64,000 nt of DNA, taken from positions 682,001 to 746,000 of the forward strand of contig CANMRT010000002.1 of NCBI GenBank assembly GCA_947500415.1. The letters are read 5' to 3'. The notes below the pieces were generated by a model. It saw nothing but the letters and a program-made list of their open reading frames with translations. It made no database searches and had not been told where the DNA came from. Shown in pieces: positions 24,868 through 34,791 of this stretch. The DNA is from an uncultured Roseicyclus sp. GTDB lineage: Bacteria > Pseudomonadota > Alphaproteobacteria > Rhodobacterales > Rhodobacteraceae. A program made the translations under genes and the position numbers. How positions within the stretch are numbered: position 1 is the stretch's first letter; every line of letters starts with the position of its first letter.

Positions 24868-25706
24868 GCGCGATAGATGACCTGCCTCCCCTGCGTGAGG
24901 TGATCGCGACCCATGGCCTGTCCGCGCGCAAGGCCTTAGGGCAGAATTTCCTGTTGGACCTGAACCTGACGGCAAAAATTGCGCGCGTGGCTGGCGACTT
25001 GTCAGAGGTTGATGTGTTGGAGGTCGGACCCGGGCCCGGCGGGTTGACGCGCGGATTGTTGGCCGAAGGCGCGCGGCGGGTTGTGGCGGTTGAGAAGGAC
25101 GCGCGTTGCCTGCCAGCGTTGGCAGAGATTGCCGAAGCCTATCCCGACAAACTTGAAGTGCTTAACGCAGATGCACTTGAGGTGGATTGGGAAGCCGCCC
25201 TTGCCCCGCCGCGCAAGGTCGTGGCGAACTTGCCCTACAACGTCGGCACAGAACTGTTGGTGCGTTGGCTGACACCACCAAGCTGGCCCCCGCCCTGGCA
25301 AAGCCTGACGCTGATGTTTCAACGCGAAGTGGCAGAGCGGATCGTGGCACAGCCCGGCGGCAAGGCCTACGGGCGCCTGGCGGTTCTGGCGCAATGGCGC
25401 TGTTCTGTACGGATCGCCATGAATTTGCCGCCTGAGGCCTTCACGCCGCCTCCGAAAGTGCATTCTGCCGTAGTGCATCTGGAGGCCCTGCCAGAGCCAA
25501 AGTTCGAGGCAGATGCGAATGTCCTCAGCAGGGTCGTGAAAGCCGCCTTCGCCCAGCGGCGCAAGATGCTGCGTGCGGGGCTGAAGGGCTTTGCGCCGGA
25601 TATCGAGGAACGACTGCTCGCCGCCGGATTGAAGCCAACGGACCGGGCCGAACAGGTTCCAATCGAAGGGTTCTGCGCTTTGGCGCGCGAGATGGCCAAG
25701 ACATGA
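24864..25706 (+). CDS. rsmA: 16S rRNA dimethyladenosine transferase
   Basis: 280 residues. [12 protein letters not shown] (~23-34), the SAM-binding [13 protein letters not shown] (~50-62) and the catalytic motif [11 protein letters not shown] (~114-124) define RsmA/KsgA, which dimethylates two adjacent adenines near the 3' end of 16S rRNA. The ATG overlaps the pdxA stop (ATGA). It ends the envelope run and is followed directly by a strong hairpin. Confidence 0.96.
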   Translation: MSAIDDLPPLREVIATHGLSARKALGQNFLLDLNLTAKIARVAGDLSEVDVLEVGPGPGGLTRGLLAEGARRVVAVEKDARCLPALAEIAEAYPDKLEVLNADALEVDWEAALAPPRKVVANLPYNVGTELLVRWLTPPSWPPPWQSLTLMFQREVAERIVAQPGGKAYGRLAVLAQWRCSVRIAMNLPPEAFTPPPKVHSAVVHLEALPEPKFEADANVLSRVVKAAFAQRRKMLRAGLKGFAPDIEERLLAAGLKPTDRAEQVPIEGFCALAREMAKT

Positions 25707-25730
25707 AAAAGGGGCCCGCGGGCCCCTTCG
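25707..25730 (-). terminator. Terminator between rsmA and the DUF4167 gene
   Basis: The 16-bp perfect palindrome GGGGCCCGCGGGCCCC at 25711-25726 is bordered by AAAAA on its left, which is a T-run on the minus strand. It lies between convergent genes and best serves the DUF4167 gene that ends at 25733; it may also stop rsmA transcription. Confidence 0.8.
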
Positions 25731-25732
25731 TC

Positions 25733-26350
25733 TTATTCTGCTGCTTCCTGCGGGGGTTGATCGCCCCCACCGCCGCCTTCGCCTTCGCCGCCCTCAGGCT
25801 TGCGCCGACGACGCTGGCGCTTTGGCTTAGGCGCGCTTTCGGGCGTTTCCACCAGACCGCTTTCGCCGCCAGGATTGTCGATAACGGCATCGAATGAGCC
25901 CTGCTCAGCCGTGGGCTGTTCGGCCTGCTGTGGCGCATCACCCTGGCCTTCATGCTGAGGCTGCTGTTGGGGCTGATCCCCACCACCGGGCTGCTGGTCG
26001 CGATCACGGTCACGGCGGTTGTTCTTACCGCCCCCGCCGCCACCTTGCTGGTTGTTTTGTTGATTGTTCTGCTGCTGTTGCTGCGCTTCGCGCTTGGCAT
26101 CCTGTTCGCGCTGCGCTTCGGCCAGCATTCGCAAGTAATGCTCTGCGTGCTGCTGGAAGTTTTCAGCCGCGACGCGATCATTGCTCAGCTGCGCATCCCG
26201 CGTCAGCTGGTTGTACTTGTCGATGATCTGCTGCGGGGTGCCACGCACCTTGCCTTCGGGACCCGAGCTGTCAAACACGCGGTTGACGATGTTTCCGACA
26301 GAGCGGTTGCGGTTCCCTTTGGACCGCGAGCGGTTCTTCGATGATCTCAT
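25733..26350 (-). CDS. DUF4167-domain protein, low-complexity C-terminal part
   Basis: 205 residues. The first ~80 residues are the DUF4167 domain: basic start (MRSSKNRSRSKGNRNRS), NRVFDSSGPEGKVRGTPQQI, then an alpha-helical AAENFQQHAEHYLRMLAEAQ. The rest is Gln/Asn-rich, then Gly/Arg/Asp-rich and Lys/Arg-rich, so it is probably disordered and could contact RNA or DNA; that is inference. Its place after prfA-prmC is a constant alphaproteobacterial arrangement. The ATG at 26350 starts the conserved domain; longer readings cover the spacer and prmC. Confidence 0.88.
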   Translation of the reverse strand: MRSSKNRSRSKGNRNRSVGNIVNRVFDSSGPEGKVRGTPQQIIDKYNQLTRDAQLSNDRVAAENFQQHAEHYLRMLAEAQREQDAKREAQQQQQNNQQNNQQGGGGGGKNNRRDRDRDQQPGGGDQPQQQPQHEGQGDAPQQAEQPTAEQGSFDAVIDNPGGESGLVETPESAPKPKRQRRRRKPEGGEGEGGGGGDQPPQEAAE

Positions 26351-26615
26351 GTGTGTTTTGGTCCAGTGGTTCTGGTTTGTCGGCCACTGCACGTTGCGGG
26401 CCGGAAATGGTCTCAGTTTACGCTGTGGTCCGCATCCCCGCCGACCTCTGCGCTGTCTGGTAAGAAAGGCGCGGTGGGCCGGATCGGCCTGTAGTATCGC
26501 ACCTGTATTTGAGTAAGCATGAGGGCATGCGGCTGTCCAGCGCAAAGTCACGAAATGTTGGAAAAACACCGTGTTTCCGCGGGATATTGCCGGCAGGCGT
26601 TGCGTTTTCGCCGGT

Positions 26616-27455
26616 TCAGGGCCGATGGCCGCCGACCACGCGGTCGTGTCCATTGATGTCGGTGTGCAAGAGAACGGGATCAAGACCCGCATCGTCAAAA
26701 ATGCGATAAACGGCTGGCCCCTGGGCATAACCAATCTCAACGAGCAGCCGCCCGCCCGGTGTGAGGTGGGCCTGCGCGGCCTGGGTGATGGCGCGATAGG
26801 CGGCAAGGCCATCGCCGCCGGGGGTGAGCGCCAGATGCGGCTCCCATTCGCGGACTTCGGGGGCGAGCTCTGGCATTTCGGTTTCCGCGATGTAGGGCGG
26901 GTTTGAGACGATGAGGTCGAATTGGCCTTCGACCCGTTCAAACCAGTCGGACAAGATGAGGGTTGCGCGATCCCCTGCCCCATGCCGCGCCAGGTTGCGC
27001 GCGGCGATATCGAGGGCGGGCTGCGAAACATCTGTTCCAACACCGGTTGCCCCGGGGCGTTCGGATAGAAGAGTCGTAAGAATGCAGCCCGAACCGGTGC
27101 CGAGGTCGAGCACTCGGGTAAATGGCTCGGACAATGCAATATCGATCAGCGTTTCTGTGTCGGAACGAGGGGTGAGAACGTCCTGCGTCACTTCGAACGC
27201 CCGCCCGTAGAACTCCACCTCTCTCAGGATTTGGCTGAGCGGCTGACGCGCCTGCCGTGCCTCCAAGATCTCCTTCAACCGCCTGTCCTGCTCCCCATCC
27301 AGAGGAGCATTTGGATCGGCGATCAGGCTAGCCTGAGAACGACCCGTAACACGGCCCACGATCAAACGCGCTTCACGGTCTGCTTCATGGGATGGTAGGA
27401 ACTCCGACAATGCAGCGCGGCTTGTCTGGAGCGCGCCGCCGATAGTCGGGCTCAC
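26616..27455 (-). CDS. prmC: Release factor glutamine methyltransferase
   Basis: 279 residues. [15 protein letters not shown] (~116-130) is the SAM site and SNPPYIAE (~184) the catalytic NPPY motif of glutamine/adenine methyltransferases. [18 protein letters not shown] and VLTPRSDTE are PrmC-specific. It methylates the GGQ glutamine of PrfA, encoded immediately upstream; the ATG of prmC overlaps the prfA stop by 4 bp. Confidence 0.95.
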   Translation of the reverse strand: MSPTIGGALQTSRAALSEFLPSHEADREARLIVGRVTGRSQASLIADPNAPLDGEQDRRLKEILEARQARQPLSQILREVEFYGRAFEVTQDVLTPRSDTETLIDIALSEPFTRVLDLGTGSGCILTTLLSERPGATGVGTDVSQPALDIAARNLARHGAGDRATLILSDWFERVEGQFDLIVSNPPYIAETEMPELAPEVREWEPHLALTPGGDGLAAYRAITQAAQAHLTPGGRLLVEIGYAQGPAVYRIFDDAGLDPVLLHTDINGHDRVVGGHRP

Positions 27456-28507
27456 CCCTCCATCTCCGCCAGCTTCATGGCCTGATCCTCAGCAGTCAGA
27501 GCATCGATGATTTCATCCAGATCACCGGCCATCACTTGATCCAGCTTGTAGAGTGTCAGGTTGATGCGGTGGTCGGTCATCCGTCCCTGCGGGAAATTAT
27601 ACGTCCGAATGCGCTCGGACCGGTCGCCGGAGCCTACCTGCGATTTCCGATCCGCCGCGCGTTCGTCATCGATCTTTTGACGTTCCAGATCGTACAGCCG
27701 CGCGCGCAACACACCCATCGCGATCTCGCGGTTGCGGTGTTGGGATTTCTCTGAAGAGGTCACGACAATCCCCGACGGCAAATGGGTGATCCGCACCGCC
27801 GAGTCGGTGGTGTTGACGTGCTGCCCTCCTGCCCCGCTGGCGCGCATCGTGTCGATGCGGATGTCTTGCGCGGGGATGTCGATGTCGACGTCTTCAGCCT
27901 CAGGCAACACGGCGACCGTCGCAGCCGACGTGTGGATGCGCCCACCGCTTTCGGTTTCCGGCACGCGCTGAACGCGGTGTACGCCAGATTCGAATTTCAT
28001 CCGTGCAAAGACGTTTTCGCCCTCAATGCGCCCTGTGACCTCTTTGATGCCGCCAAGCTCCGTCTCGGCCAGATCAATGATCTCGAGCCGCCATCCGCGC
28101 GCCTCGGTGTATCGGGTATACATGCGCAGCAAGTCGCCTGCGAACAGGGCCGCCTCATCGCCGCCGGTTCCGGGGCGAATTTCGATCATGGCGGGCTTCG
28201 CATCGGCTGCATCCTTTGGCAGTAACGCGATTTGCAGGCTTTGTTCGGCGGCTGGGATCGCCTCGCGCAGGCGCGGCAGCTCTTCCTCCGCGAGCGGCTT
28301 CATGTCGGGATCTTCCAGCATGGCCTCTGCCTCGGACATATCTGCCAGCAATTGTTCATATCCCGCGATCTCGGCAACCACAGGCTTCAACTCGGCATAT
28401 TCTCGGCTGATCTGGGCGATCTCGGACGCCTCCGGCCCGGCATTCAACTGCGCTTCGAGGTATTCAAACCGATCAGTGATTTGGCGAAGGCGGTCACGGG
28501 GCAACAT
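27452..28507 (-). CDS. prfA: Peptide chain release factor 1
   Basis: 351 residues. The GGQ loop is in [19 protein letters not shown] (about residue 229), and the PET-type stop-codon recognition motif of RF1 is present as RVPETESGG (~184). The protein releases finished peptides at UAA and UAG. It leads the prfA-prmC pair with ATGA coupling. Confidence 0.96.
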   Translation of the reverse strand: MLPRDRLRQITDRFEYLEAQLNAGPEASEIAQISREYAELKPVVAEIAGYEQLLADMSEAEAMLEDPDMKPLAEEELPRLREAIPAAEQSLQIALLPKDAADAKPAMIEIRPGTGGDEAALFAGDLLRMYTRYTEARGWRLEIIDLAETELGGIKEVTGRIEGENVFARMKFESGVHRVQRVPETESGGRIHTSAATVAVLPEAEDVDIDIPAQDIRIDTMRASGAGGQHVNTTDSAVRITHLPSGIVVTSSEKSQHRNREIAMGVLRARLYDLERQKIDDERAADRKSQVGSGDRSERIRTYNFPQGRMTDHRINLTLYKLDQVMAGDLDEIIDALTAEDQAMKLAEMEG

Positions 28508-28561
28508 GGGGACGGGCTTTCAGATCAGGGAATGAACGCAGAGACGGAAAAAGACCCGTCG

Positions 28562-29029
28562 CTAATCGCCGTCGCTGAAAACAGTCGCGCCGCGGGCGGC
28601 CTGCGACCAGCGATGGGCCCGCCGCGTGTTCACGCCCCAATCGGAATAGCCGTAGCGTGCACGCGAAAAGAGGTCGAGCTGCGTTCCATTGCCTTCAGCT
28701 CGCCAGCGCAGCGAGACGATGTCGGGGAACCCGAAAACCCGCGACCGCACGCTGTACGTCACATGACCCTCTTCAATCGACCCGGCGAGCAGTTCGGCGC
28801 CGTCCGCATCCGCCACGGCGGCAATGCGCGTGCCCACCTCATCAGGTGTCGCCTGGATGAACGCGCCTGACGTTCCAACCATCAACGCATGGTTCGGCGC
28901 AGCGGGCGGCGTGACAGCGCCTGGGTCCACATGCAACGCCTGCGCGTCCAACGGAGCGTTGCGAATGTAGAGGGCGGCCCCGACAACCAGAACCGCAATC
29001 GCGATCACGATATATAGCAAGATGCGCAT
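28562..29029 (-). CDS. DUF1499-family protein with N-terminal membrane anchor
   Basis: 155 residues. A single hydrophobic segment (residues ~3-24) is followed by a soluble domain with ATPDEVGTRIAAVA, YSVRSRVFGFPDIVSLRW and LFSRARYGYSDWGVNTRRA, which match DUF1499. Function unknown. ATG 29029 puts the anchor at the N-terminus; the longer reading to 29110 has no ribosome site. It stands upstream of prfA on the same strand with a 54-bp gap. Confidence 0.8.
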   Translation of the reverse strand: MRILLYIVIAIAVLVVGAALYIRNAPLDAQALHVDPGAVTPPAAPNHALMVGTSGAFIQATPDEVGTRIAAVADADGAELLAGSIEEGHVTYSVRSRVFGFPDIVSLRWRAEGNGTQLDLFSRARYGYSDWGVNTRRAHRWSQAARGATVFSDGD

Positions 29030-29091
29030 ATCCCTCAGATGCGACGGGCAAGGCGCGGCGTCAAGCCTTCCAAGCCGCGTCTTGCATCCCC

Positions 29092-29105
29092 TGACCAAAC
29101 GGTCA
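29092..29105. promoter_or_regulatory. Small inverted repeat before nucleoside hydrolase gene
   Basis: TGACC and GGTCA are separated by AAAC, 28 bp before the ATG at 29134, in the divergent space with the DUF1499 gene. It could be an operator. The half-sites resemble Crp/Fnr halves but the spacing differs from TTGAT-N4-ATCAA, so no regulator is named. Confidence 0.3.
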
Positions 29106-29133
29106 AACATCCGCCGAACAATCCGGAGCGCTT

Positions 29134-30069
29134 ATGCCACGCAAGATTATCATCGACACAGATCCCGGTCAGGACGACGCGGTCGCCATCCTTCTGGCGC
29201 TGGCTTCACCCGAAGTTGAGGTGCTGGGTGTTGTCGCTGTGGCAGGCAATGTGCCGCTGGATCTGACCTCCAAGAATGCGCGGATCGTGTGTGAGTTGGC
29301 CGGTCGCCCGGACATCAAAGTATTCGAAGGCTGTGACCGCCCGATGCGGCACACGCTTGTGACGGCCGAGCATGTGCATGGCAAAACCGGCCTAGACGGA
29401 CCCGCGATGCCTGATCCCACCATGCCATTGCAGGATGGACATGGCGTCGATTTCATCATCGAAACGCTGCGCGCCGAAGCCCCTGGGACCGTCACTTTGT
29501 GCCCGCTTGGACCACTGACCAATATCGCGACTGCCTTTGAAAAAGCGCCCGATATTGCCGATCGCGTTCAGGAAATCGTGCTGATGGGCGGGGCGTACTT
29601 TCAGGTTGGCAACATCACCCCGGCAGCGGAATTCAACATTTACGTCGACCCGGAAGCCGCTGATATCGTGTTCAAATCAGGCTGTCCCGTTACCGTCATG
29701 CCGCTGGATGTGACGCACAAGGCGCTGACAACAGCACCGCGTGTTGAGGCCTTCCGAGCCCTTGGCACGGAAGCCGGGCGCATGGTCGCCGAATGGACCG
29801 ATTTCTTTGAGCGCTTCGACAAAGAGAAATACGGTTCTGCCGGTGCACCTCTCCACGACCCATGCGTCATTGCCTACCTGATCCAGCCCGACCTTTTCTC
29901 GGGCCGCCACGTGAACGTAGAGATCGAGACGCTATCGTCGCTGACGCGCGGCATGACGGTCGCCGATTGGTGGCGTGTGACCGACCGCGCGCCCAACGCG
30001 ATGTTCATGGGGGACCTCGATGCGGAAGGGTTCTTTGCACTTTTGACAGAGCGGATCGGGGAGTTGTGA
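29134..30069 (+). CDS. Inosine/uridine-preferring nucleoside hydrolase
   Basis: 311 residues. The calcium-binding DTDPGQDDA motif is at residues 8-16, followed by GNVPLDLTSKNA and VLMGGAYFQVGNITPAAEFN. A C-terminal HDPCVIAYL completes the metal site. It splits ribonucleosides into base and ribose for purine/pyrimidine salvage. Specificity between inosine-uridine and other nucleosides is not decided by these motifs. No transporter or kinase of the pathway is nearby. Confidence 0.93.
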   Translation: MPRKIIIDTDPGQDDAVAILLALASPEVEVLGVVAVAGNVPLDLTSKNARIVCELAGRPDIKVFEGCDRPMRHTLVTAEHVHGKTGLDGPAMPDPTMPLQDGHGVDFIIETLRAEAPGTVTLCPLGPLTNIATAFEKAPDIADRVQEIVLMGGAYFQVGNITPAAEFNIYVDPEAADIVFKSGCPVTVMPLDVTHKALTTAPRVEAFRALGTEAGRMVAEWTDFFERFDKEKYGSAGAPLHDPCVIAYLIQPDLFSGRHVNVEIETLSSLTRGMTVADWWRVTDRAPNAMFMGDLDAEGFFALLTERIGEL

Positions 30070-30119
30070 TAGCTTGATCCCACATTGCCGTACCTGGAAC
30101 TCAGATTTGGAGAATTGGT

Positions 30120-30428
30120 ATGAAAATTTATTGGTCCGCAAACGCTGTCCCTGAGCTTCAGGGTCTCGACCGCAAGGAACAGATGAAGCGGTTCAAGGAA
30201 ATCAACAAACATGGCCGAAAGCACATCGGTGTGATGCCTTGGATCTATCTGACGATCACCGGACTTATCGTTGCAGTTGGTGCGGTTCTTCTCGGATTTG
30301 GCGGCGTTCTGATGGGTGCAATCGTCGGCGGGTGTATTGGTTTCGCGGTTGTCGTGTTCATCCAGTCGCCCTCCATCGAGCATGGCCGGTCGTGGTATCG
30401 GGAGCACTACGGGTCCGACGCTGAGTGA
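30120..30428 (+). CDS. Small membrane protein of unknown function
   Basis: 102 residues. A charged N-terminal third (EQMKRFKEINKHGRKH) is followed by two membrane helices (about 42-60 and 63-80, Gly-rich) and a short polar tail. GGAG precedes the ATG. Its stop overlaps the start of the next gene by 4 bp, so the two products are made together. No family is recognised. Confidence 0.7.
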   Translation: MKIYWSANAVPELQGLDRKEQMKRFKEINKHGRKHIGVMPWIYLTITGLIVAVGAVLLGFGGVLMGAIVGGCIGFAVVVFIQSPSIEHGRSWYREHYGSDAE

Positions 30429-30865
30429 ACGGGCGGGCTGCATTTGCGGCCATCGGGCTGTGGCTCACTTTTCTGCCGTCGCTCGTTCTCGCCGATGGCC
30501 CCGCCCTCGCTCATCTGACACTTGAGGGGCGGACGATTACACTGACCGCTGATAGCCAAGTGAACAATCCTCAAGCTGAGGGGGGCTCCCTCTATCTCCA
30601 CTTTGCTCAGCGTCACCTCGGGTTTCCGCTGCCGCCGATGTTGACTGTGGACTTACGCAACACGGATGGGACTTGGGTGTTGTCCGCCCTCACATTGGAC
30701 AGAACTGAGCCTGAAACACCGCTGATCTTCCCGCTTCAGTCCTTTGAAATCACCGGGATTCAGGGCGAAAGCCCAAACCTCTCGTTGACCATCGAAGGCG
30801 ATGCGATGGCCCTGAACCGCGGACCAATTCCAGTCCATCTGGAAATCACGCTGCGGTCTCCCTGA
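30425..30865 (+). CDS. Secreted protein of unknown function
   Basis: 146 residues starting at GTG (30425), overlapping the preceding stop as GTGA. A signal peptide ends near VLADG (residue 25). The mature part is beta-rich with [16 protein letters not shown] and [13 protein letters not shown], no cysteines and no recognised domain. Coupling to a two-helix membrane protein suggests a shared envelope task, but nothing more can be said. Confidence 0.6.
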   Translation: MNGRAAFAAIGLWLTFLPSLVLADGPALAHLTLEGRTITLTADSQVNNPQAEGGSLYLHFAQRHLGFPLPPMLTVDLRNTDGTWVLSALTLDRTEPETPLIFPLQSFEITGIQGESPNLSLTIEGDAMALNRGPIPVHLEITLRSP

Positions 30866-30935
30866 CACCCGCCTCTGGTCGCTGGCCGCCTTCGCGCATA
30901 CATGTGGCGCACCGCAGCTTCGGGAGCGCTTACCT

Positions 30936-32378
30936 ATGTCCGCCCACTTCCCATTCGACAACAGCTACGCGCGTTTGCCCGAGCACTTCTTCACGCGACA
31001 AAACCCCGTACCCGTAGCGCAGCCTAGGCTGATCGCGGTGAACGAACCTCTTGCCGAGCGTCTCGGCCTCGACCTGCCAGAAGACGCTGACGCGCTCGCG
31101 CAGCTTTTCTCTGGCAACCAGATCCCCGACGGCGCGGCCCCGCTGGCGCAGGTCTACGCGGGTCACCAATTTGGCGGCTGGTCGCAGCAATTGGGCGACG
31201 GCCGCGCGGTTATGTTGGGTGAGGTTGTGGCCCCAGACGGCGCGCGTTTCGACATCCAATTGAAGGGCGCGGGCCAGACCCCCTATTCACGAATGGGCGA
31301 CGGGCGCGCATGGCTCGGGCCAGTTCTGCGTGAATACATCATCTCAGAGGCGATGGCGGCGCTTGGCATTCCCACCACTCGCGCGCTTGCCGCTGTGGAA
31401 ACCGGTGAAATCGTGCTGCGTGAGGGGCGGATGCCGGGGGCGATTTTCACGCGCGTCGCCTCCAGCCATATCCGCGTCGGCACGTTCCAGTTCTTCGCAG
31501 CGCGCGGTGACACTGAGGCGTTGCAAGCGCTGCTCGACCACACAATCGCGCGCCATTACCCGGACGCTGAGGGGCCAGCGGGTTTGCTGGACGCCGCAAT
31601 CGGCGCGCAGGCCAAACTCATCGCCGCCTGGATGGGCGTGGGCTTCATCCACGGCGTGATGAACACCGACAACATGACACTGTCGGGCGAGACCATCGAC
31701 TACGGCCCCTGCGCCTTCATGGACACGTACCACCCCGAGATGGTGTTCTCCTCCATCGACCAATTCGGGCGCTATGCCTACGCCAACCAGCCCCAGATCG
31801 GCGCGTGGAACTTGGCGCAGCTTGCCACATCCCTGCTGCCCCTGATGCCGGATCGCGATGCCGCCATTGAGACCTTCACTGAGGCTGTGAATGGCTTTGC
31901 CGGACGGTTCGATGCTGAATGGCACAGCGTTTTGGCCGCAAAGCTGGGGCTTGCGACGGTCGAGGATGGCGACGTCGCACTGGCGTTCGATCTGCTCAAC
32001 CGTATGACGCAGGGCGGCGCGGATTTCACGCGCACCTTCCGGGCGCTTTCATCGCCCACGCCCGAAAATGCAGCATCGGCCTTTGCGGCCCCCGCCGCGT
32101 TCGAGCCGTGGCTGGCCGAATACAAGGCGCGCCTTTCGCGGGAGACCCGGCCAGAGGCTGAGCGTATCGAGGCCATGCTGCCTGCGAACCCGGCCCTTAT
32201 CCCGCGCAATCACCGTGTGGAAGAGGCCATCCAATCCGCCGTTGCGGGCGATTACGCCCCTTTCAATCGCCTGAATGCCGCGCTGGCTGATCCATTCACC
32301 GACCGACCCGACATCGAAGATCTGCAATTGCCCCCGACGGAAGACGAGCGCGTGAAACAGACCTTCTGCGGCACCTAA
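30936..32378 (+). CDS. selO: Protein adenylyltransferase SelO (YdiU/UPF0061)
   Basis: 480 residues. [13 protein letters not shown] at the N-terminus, [30 protein letters not shown] and [13 protein letters not shown] are hallmarks of the SelO pseudokinase, which transfers AMP to Ser/Thr/Tyr of target proteins in redox defence. The catalytic/metal segment DYGPCAFMD is intact. The last residues are TFCGT, with Cys third from the end, the place where eukaryotic SelO has selenocysteine. Its end overlaps the convergent EamA gene by 4 bp. Confidence 0.93.
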   Translation: MSAHFPFDNSYARLPEHFFTRQNPVPVAQPRLIAVNEPLAERLGLDLPEDADALAQLFSGNQIPDGAAPLAQVYAGHQFGGWSQQLGDGRAVMLGEVVAPDGARFDIQLKGAGQTPYSRMGDGRAWLGPVLREYIISEAMAALGIPTTRALAAVETGEIVLREGRMPGAIFTRVASSHIRVGTFQFFAARGDTEALQALLDHTIARHYPDAEGPAGLLDAAIGAQAKLIAAWMGVGFIHGVMNTDNMTLSGETIDYGPCAFMDTYHPEMVFSSIDQFGRYAYANQPQIGAWNLAQLATSLLPLMPDRDAAIETFTEAVNGFAGRFDAEWHSVLAAKLGLATVEDGDVALAFDLLNRMTQGGADFTRTFRALSSPTPENAASAFAAPAAFEPWLAEYKARLSRETRPEAERIEAMLPANPALIPRNHRVEEAIQSAVAGDYAPFNRLNAALADPFTDRPDIEDLQLPPTEDERVKQTFCGT

Positions 32379-33265
32379 CCCGTGCGCGGCGGTCGGTTGA
32401 TCAGGATCAGACCGCCACAAACCAAAGCCAGGGCGATCAGGATGCCCGACCCCACCTGCTCACCCAACAACATCCATCCAAGCAGTACGCCGAAAACGGG
32501 TGACAGGAACGAAAAGGCCGCGACTGAACTGGGTTGGTAGATCGACAAAAGCCACAACCAGAACAGGAAGCCCGCCGAGACAATGACGACGATCTGAAAG
32601 CCAAGCCCTGCCCAATGGATCAGCTCCGGCTCCCTCAAAAGCGGGCCGAAAAACAGCGCGGCGATCAACAAAAGCGGGGCCGAGATCGTGAGCTGCCAAA
32701 GCAATTGCACCTCTGGCCGCACTTCGCGCAGGGCTGATCCGCGCGCCAAAAGCGCCAATCCCGCCCACCCAAGGGCGCCAGCCAGTGCAAGCAGATCCCC
32801 GGCCAGCGAAGCCTCGCCGCTGTCCCCGCGCATCGATAACGCGATGACGACCCCGGCAAATGCGAGCACGAGGCCGGCGGATTTCGCAGGCGTCAGGCGG
32901 TCGCCGGGGATAAACATATGCGCCCCTAGCGCCATCCACATTGGCATGGTGTAAAAGATCACGGAGGTGCGGATTACGCTGGTCAGGTCAAGTGCCCAGA
33001 ACAGACAGATGAACTCGATAGCGAAAAGCGCGCCCATGAAGAGGCCGGGAATGATTGTGTTCGAGGGCAGCGTGAAGGCAATCCCGCGCAGGCGCATCCA
33101 TGCGAAGATCAAGAGCGCGCCACCGAGCGAGCGCAGACCCGCGAAGAACACCGGTTGCAGCCCCTCGTTCACCACTTTGATGATGACCTGATTGAACGCC
33201 AGAAGCAGCGCAAACCCGGTCAGGGAGACCGCGTCAAAGGCATCCATTCTAGGTCTTTCAGCCAT
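32375..33265 (-). CDS. EamA/DMT-superfamily transporter
   Basis: 296 residues with about ten membrane helices arranged as two EamA repeats (about 12-140 and 155-290). [21 protein letters not shown] and the C-terminal [21 protein letters not shown] are typical of RhaT/EamA carriers that export metabolites or amino acids. The start at 33265 (MAERPRM) begins the first helix; the much longer frame to 33931 runs antisense to the TerB-like gene. Substrate unknown. Confidence 0.85.
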   Translation of the reverse strand: MAERPRMDAFDAVSLTGFALLLAFNQVIIKVVNEGLQPVFFAGLRSLGGALLIFAWMRLRGIAFTLPSNTIIPGLFMGALFAIEFICLFWALDLTSVIRTSVIFYTMPMWMALGAHMFIPGDRLTPAKSAGLVLAFAGVVIALSMRGDSGEASLAGDLLALAGALGWAGLALLARGSALREVRPEVQLLWQLTISAPLLLIAALFFGPLLREPELIHWAGLGFQIVVIVSAGFLFWLWLLSIYQPSSVAAFSFLSPVFGVLLGWMLLGEQVGSGILIALALVCGGLILINRPPRTG

Positions 33266-33415
33266 AAGGCCTCCGCCGATTGCACTGGATTGGCAGTGGG
33301 CCGGAGCGTCGGCGGTGTCAAGCTGGGGGGAACTTCGCACCAAGGAAACCCTTCGCGCATTCACCGAAGTCTGCCATGCTGCCCCCCATTGATTTCGATC
33401 TGGGAGGATTGGGTG

Positions 33416-34279
33416 ATGAGCCTGATGAGAACTTTGGCCGCTGTGGCGGTGGGTGTTGCGGCCACCAAAGGCGCGCAAGCACTGGCGAACCGGAACCGTG
33501 GCGATGGTGGCGGCGGTAATCGCGCCGGCCTGCTCGACTCGCTGCGGGAACAGGCCGGTGGTGGCTCGGGCGGGCTTGGTCAGCTTCTGGGCGGTGGCGG
33601 TTCGGGCGGGCGCTCGGGCGGCGGTCTGGGCGATTTGCTTGAGGAATTTGGCGGCTCGAACGCCTTGGGCGGCTTGGGCGGAATGCTTGGTGGCGGCGCT
33701 GCGGCCGGTGGGCTTGGCGGCCTTCTGGGTGGGCTGGCCGGTGGTAGCCGTGGTCAGGAACCGGCCTTTGGGCGTCGTCTGAACCAGGCCTTGATGTCGG
33801 GTGGTGAGCCCGATGACCCGCCCACGGATGACGAAGAGGCAATGGCGGCCCTCATGATCCGCGCGATGATCATGGCTGCGAAGGCCGATGGTCGAATTGA
33901 TGGGGATGAACGGGAAGCTCTTACCCGACACTTAAGTGAGCTGGATCCCGGCGAGCGGGCTTTTGTCATGGAAGAACTGAACGCGCGCATCGACGTCCAT
34001 GATTTCGCCCGCGACGTGCCCGACCACCCTGCCTTGAAAGCGCAGATCTTTGCCGTGGCAATGTCCGCCATCGACGTGGACAGCGCGGCAGAGCGACAGT
34101 TTGCAGAAGATCTTGCGGGCGCGTTGGGGCTTGAGGATAAGGCCCGCGGACACGTGCAACGGCGGATGTCGGGCCACTATGGCGAAGTCCCGGATCAGCC
34201 TTGGGAAAAGTCGGAAAACACCCGCGCTTATTCGCAACCGATCCCGGCGCCACCGCTTCCGCCCGGCCGCAAATCCTGA
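33416..34279 (+). CDS. TerB-like/DUF533 protein with glycine-rich N-terminal region
   Basis: 287 residues. An N-terminal hydrophobic segment and a long Gly-rich stretch (about 30-115, many GGLGGLLGG repeats) precede a TerB-like domain: EEAMAALMIRAMIMAAKADGRIDGDEREAL, with acidic residues that could bind metal, then ELNARIDVHDFARDVPD and AFAVAMSAIDVDS-type helices. YebE/DUF533 proteins share this layout. GGGAGG precedes the ATG at 33416. Function is not established. Confidence 0.8.
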   Translation: MSLMRTLAAVAVGVAATKGAQALANRNRGDGGGGNRAGLLDSLREQAGGGSGGLGQLLGGGGSGGRSGGGLGDLLEEFGGSNALGGLGGMLGGGAAAGGLGGLLGGLAGGSRGQEPAFGRRLNQALMSGGEPDDPPTDDEEAMAALMIRAMIMAAKADGRIDGDEREALTRHLSELDPGERAFVMEELNARIDVHDFARDVPDHPALKAQIFAVAMSAIDVDSAAERQFAEDLAGALGLEDKARGHVQRRMSGHYGEVPDQPWEKSENTRAYSQPIPAPPLPPGRKS

Positions 34280-34362
34280 CGGAACCTGCGCGCGTGGGCT
34301 TTCACCGCGCGGGCAAATCCCATAGACCCTCCGGGCGTCCAACGCCGCCCGGAGTTATTGGC

Positions 34363-34776
34363 ATGAACGACACCATTGAGGATCGCTGCGCCCAGAAGGG
34401 TCTGCGCATGACCGAACAGCGGCGCGTGATCGCCCGTGTTCTTGAGGGCTCGGACGACCACCCGGATGTGGAAGAACTCTACGCGCGCGCCGTTGCCGTC
34501 GACCCAAAAATCTCCATCGCCACGGTCTACCGGACCGTGAAGCTGTTTGAGGAGGCGGGCATCCTTGAGAAGCTCGAATTTGGCGATGGGCGCGCGCGAT
34601 ATGAGGATGCGGAGCGCGATCACCACGACCATTTGATCGACATGAATTCCGGTGAGGTGATCGAGTTCGTGGACCCCGAGATTGAGGCCCTGCAAGAAAA
34701 GATTGCCGAAAAACTGGGCTATCGTCTGAAGGGCCATAGATTGGAGCTTTACGGGGTGCCCCTGAAGCGGAAATAG
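34363..34776 (+). CDS. fur: Fur-family metal-responsive repressor (Fur/Mur type)
   Basis: 137 residues. A winged-helix N-terminal half with MTEQRRVIARVL and ISIATVYRTVKLFEEAGILEKLEF is followed by DHHDHLIDMNSGEVIEFVDPEIE, the metal-binding sensor of Fur/Mur. No C-terminal CxxC structural zinc motif is seen, as in alphaproteobacterial Fur/Mur proteins, which often answer to manganese. The Irr-type haem motif is absent. GGAG precedes the ATG at 34363. Two palindromes follow the gene. Confidence 0.87.
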   Translation: MNDTIEDRCAQKGLRMTEQRRVIARVLEGSDDHPDVEELYARAVAVDPKISIATVYRTVKLFEEAGILEKLEFGDGRARYEDAERDHHDHLIDMNSGEVIEFVDPEIEALQEKIAEKLGYRLKGHRLELYGVPLKRK

Positions 34777-34791
34777 CGAGCCACTCCGTTC

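Noticed and set aside
25733-27139. 468-residue reading of the DUF4167 gene
   Set aside because: The upper part runs antisense to nothing but over the spacer and prmC in another frame; the conserved domain starts at 26350.
33155-33415. N-terminal extension of the TerB-like protein
   Set aside because: It overlaps the start region of the opposite EamA gene, and GGGAGG marks the ATG at 33416.
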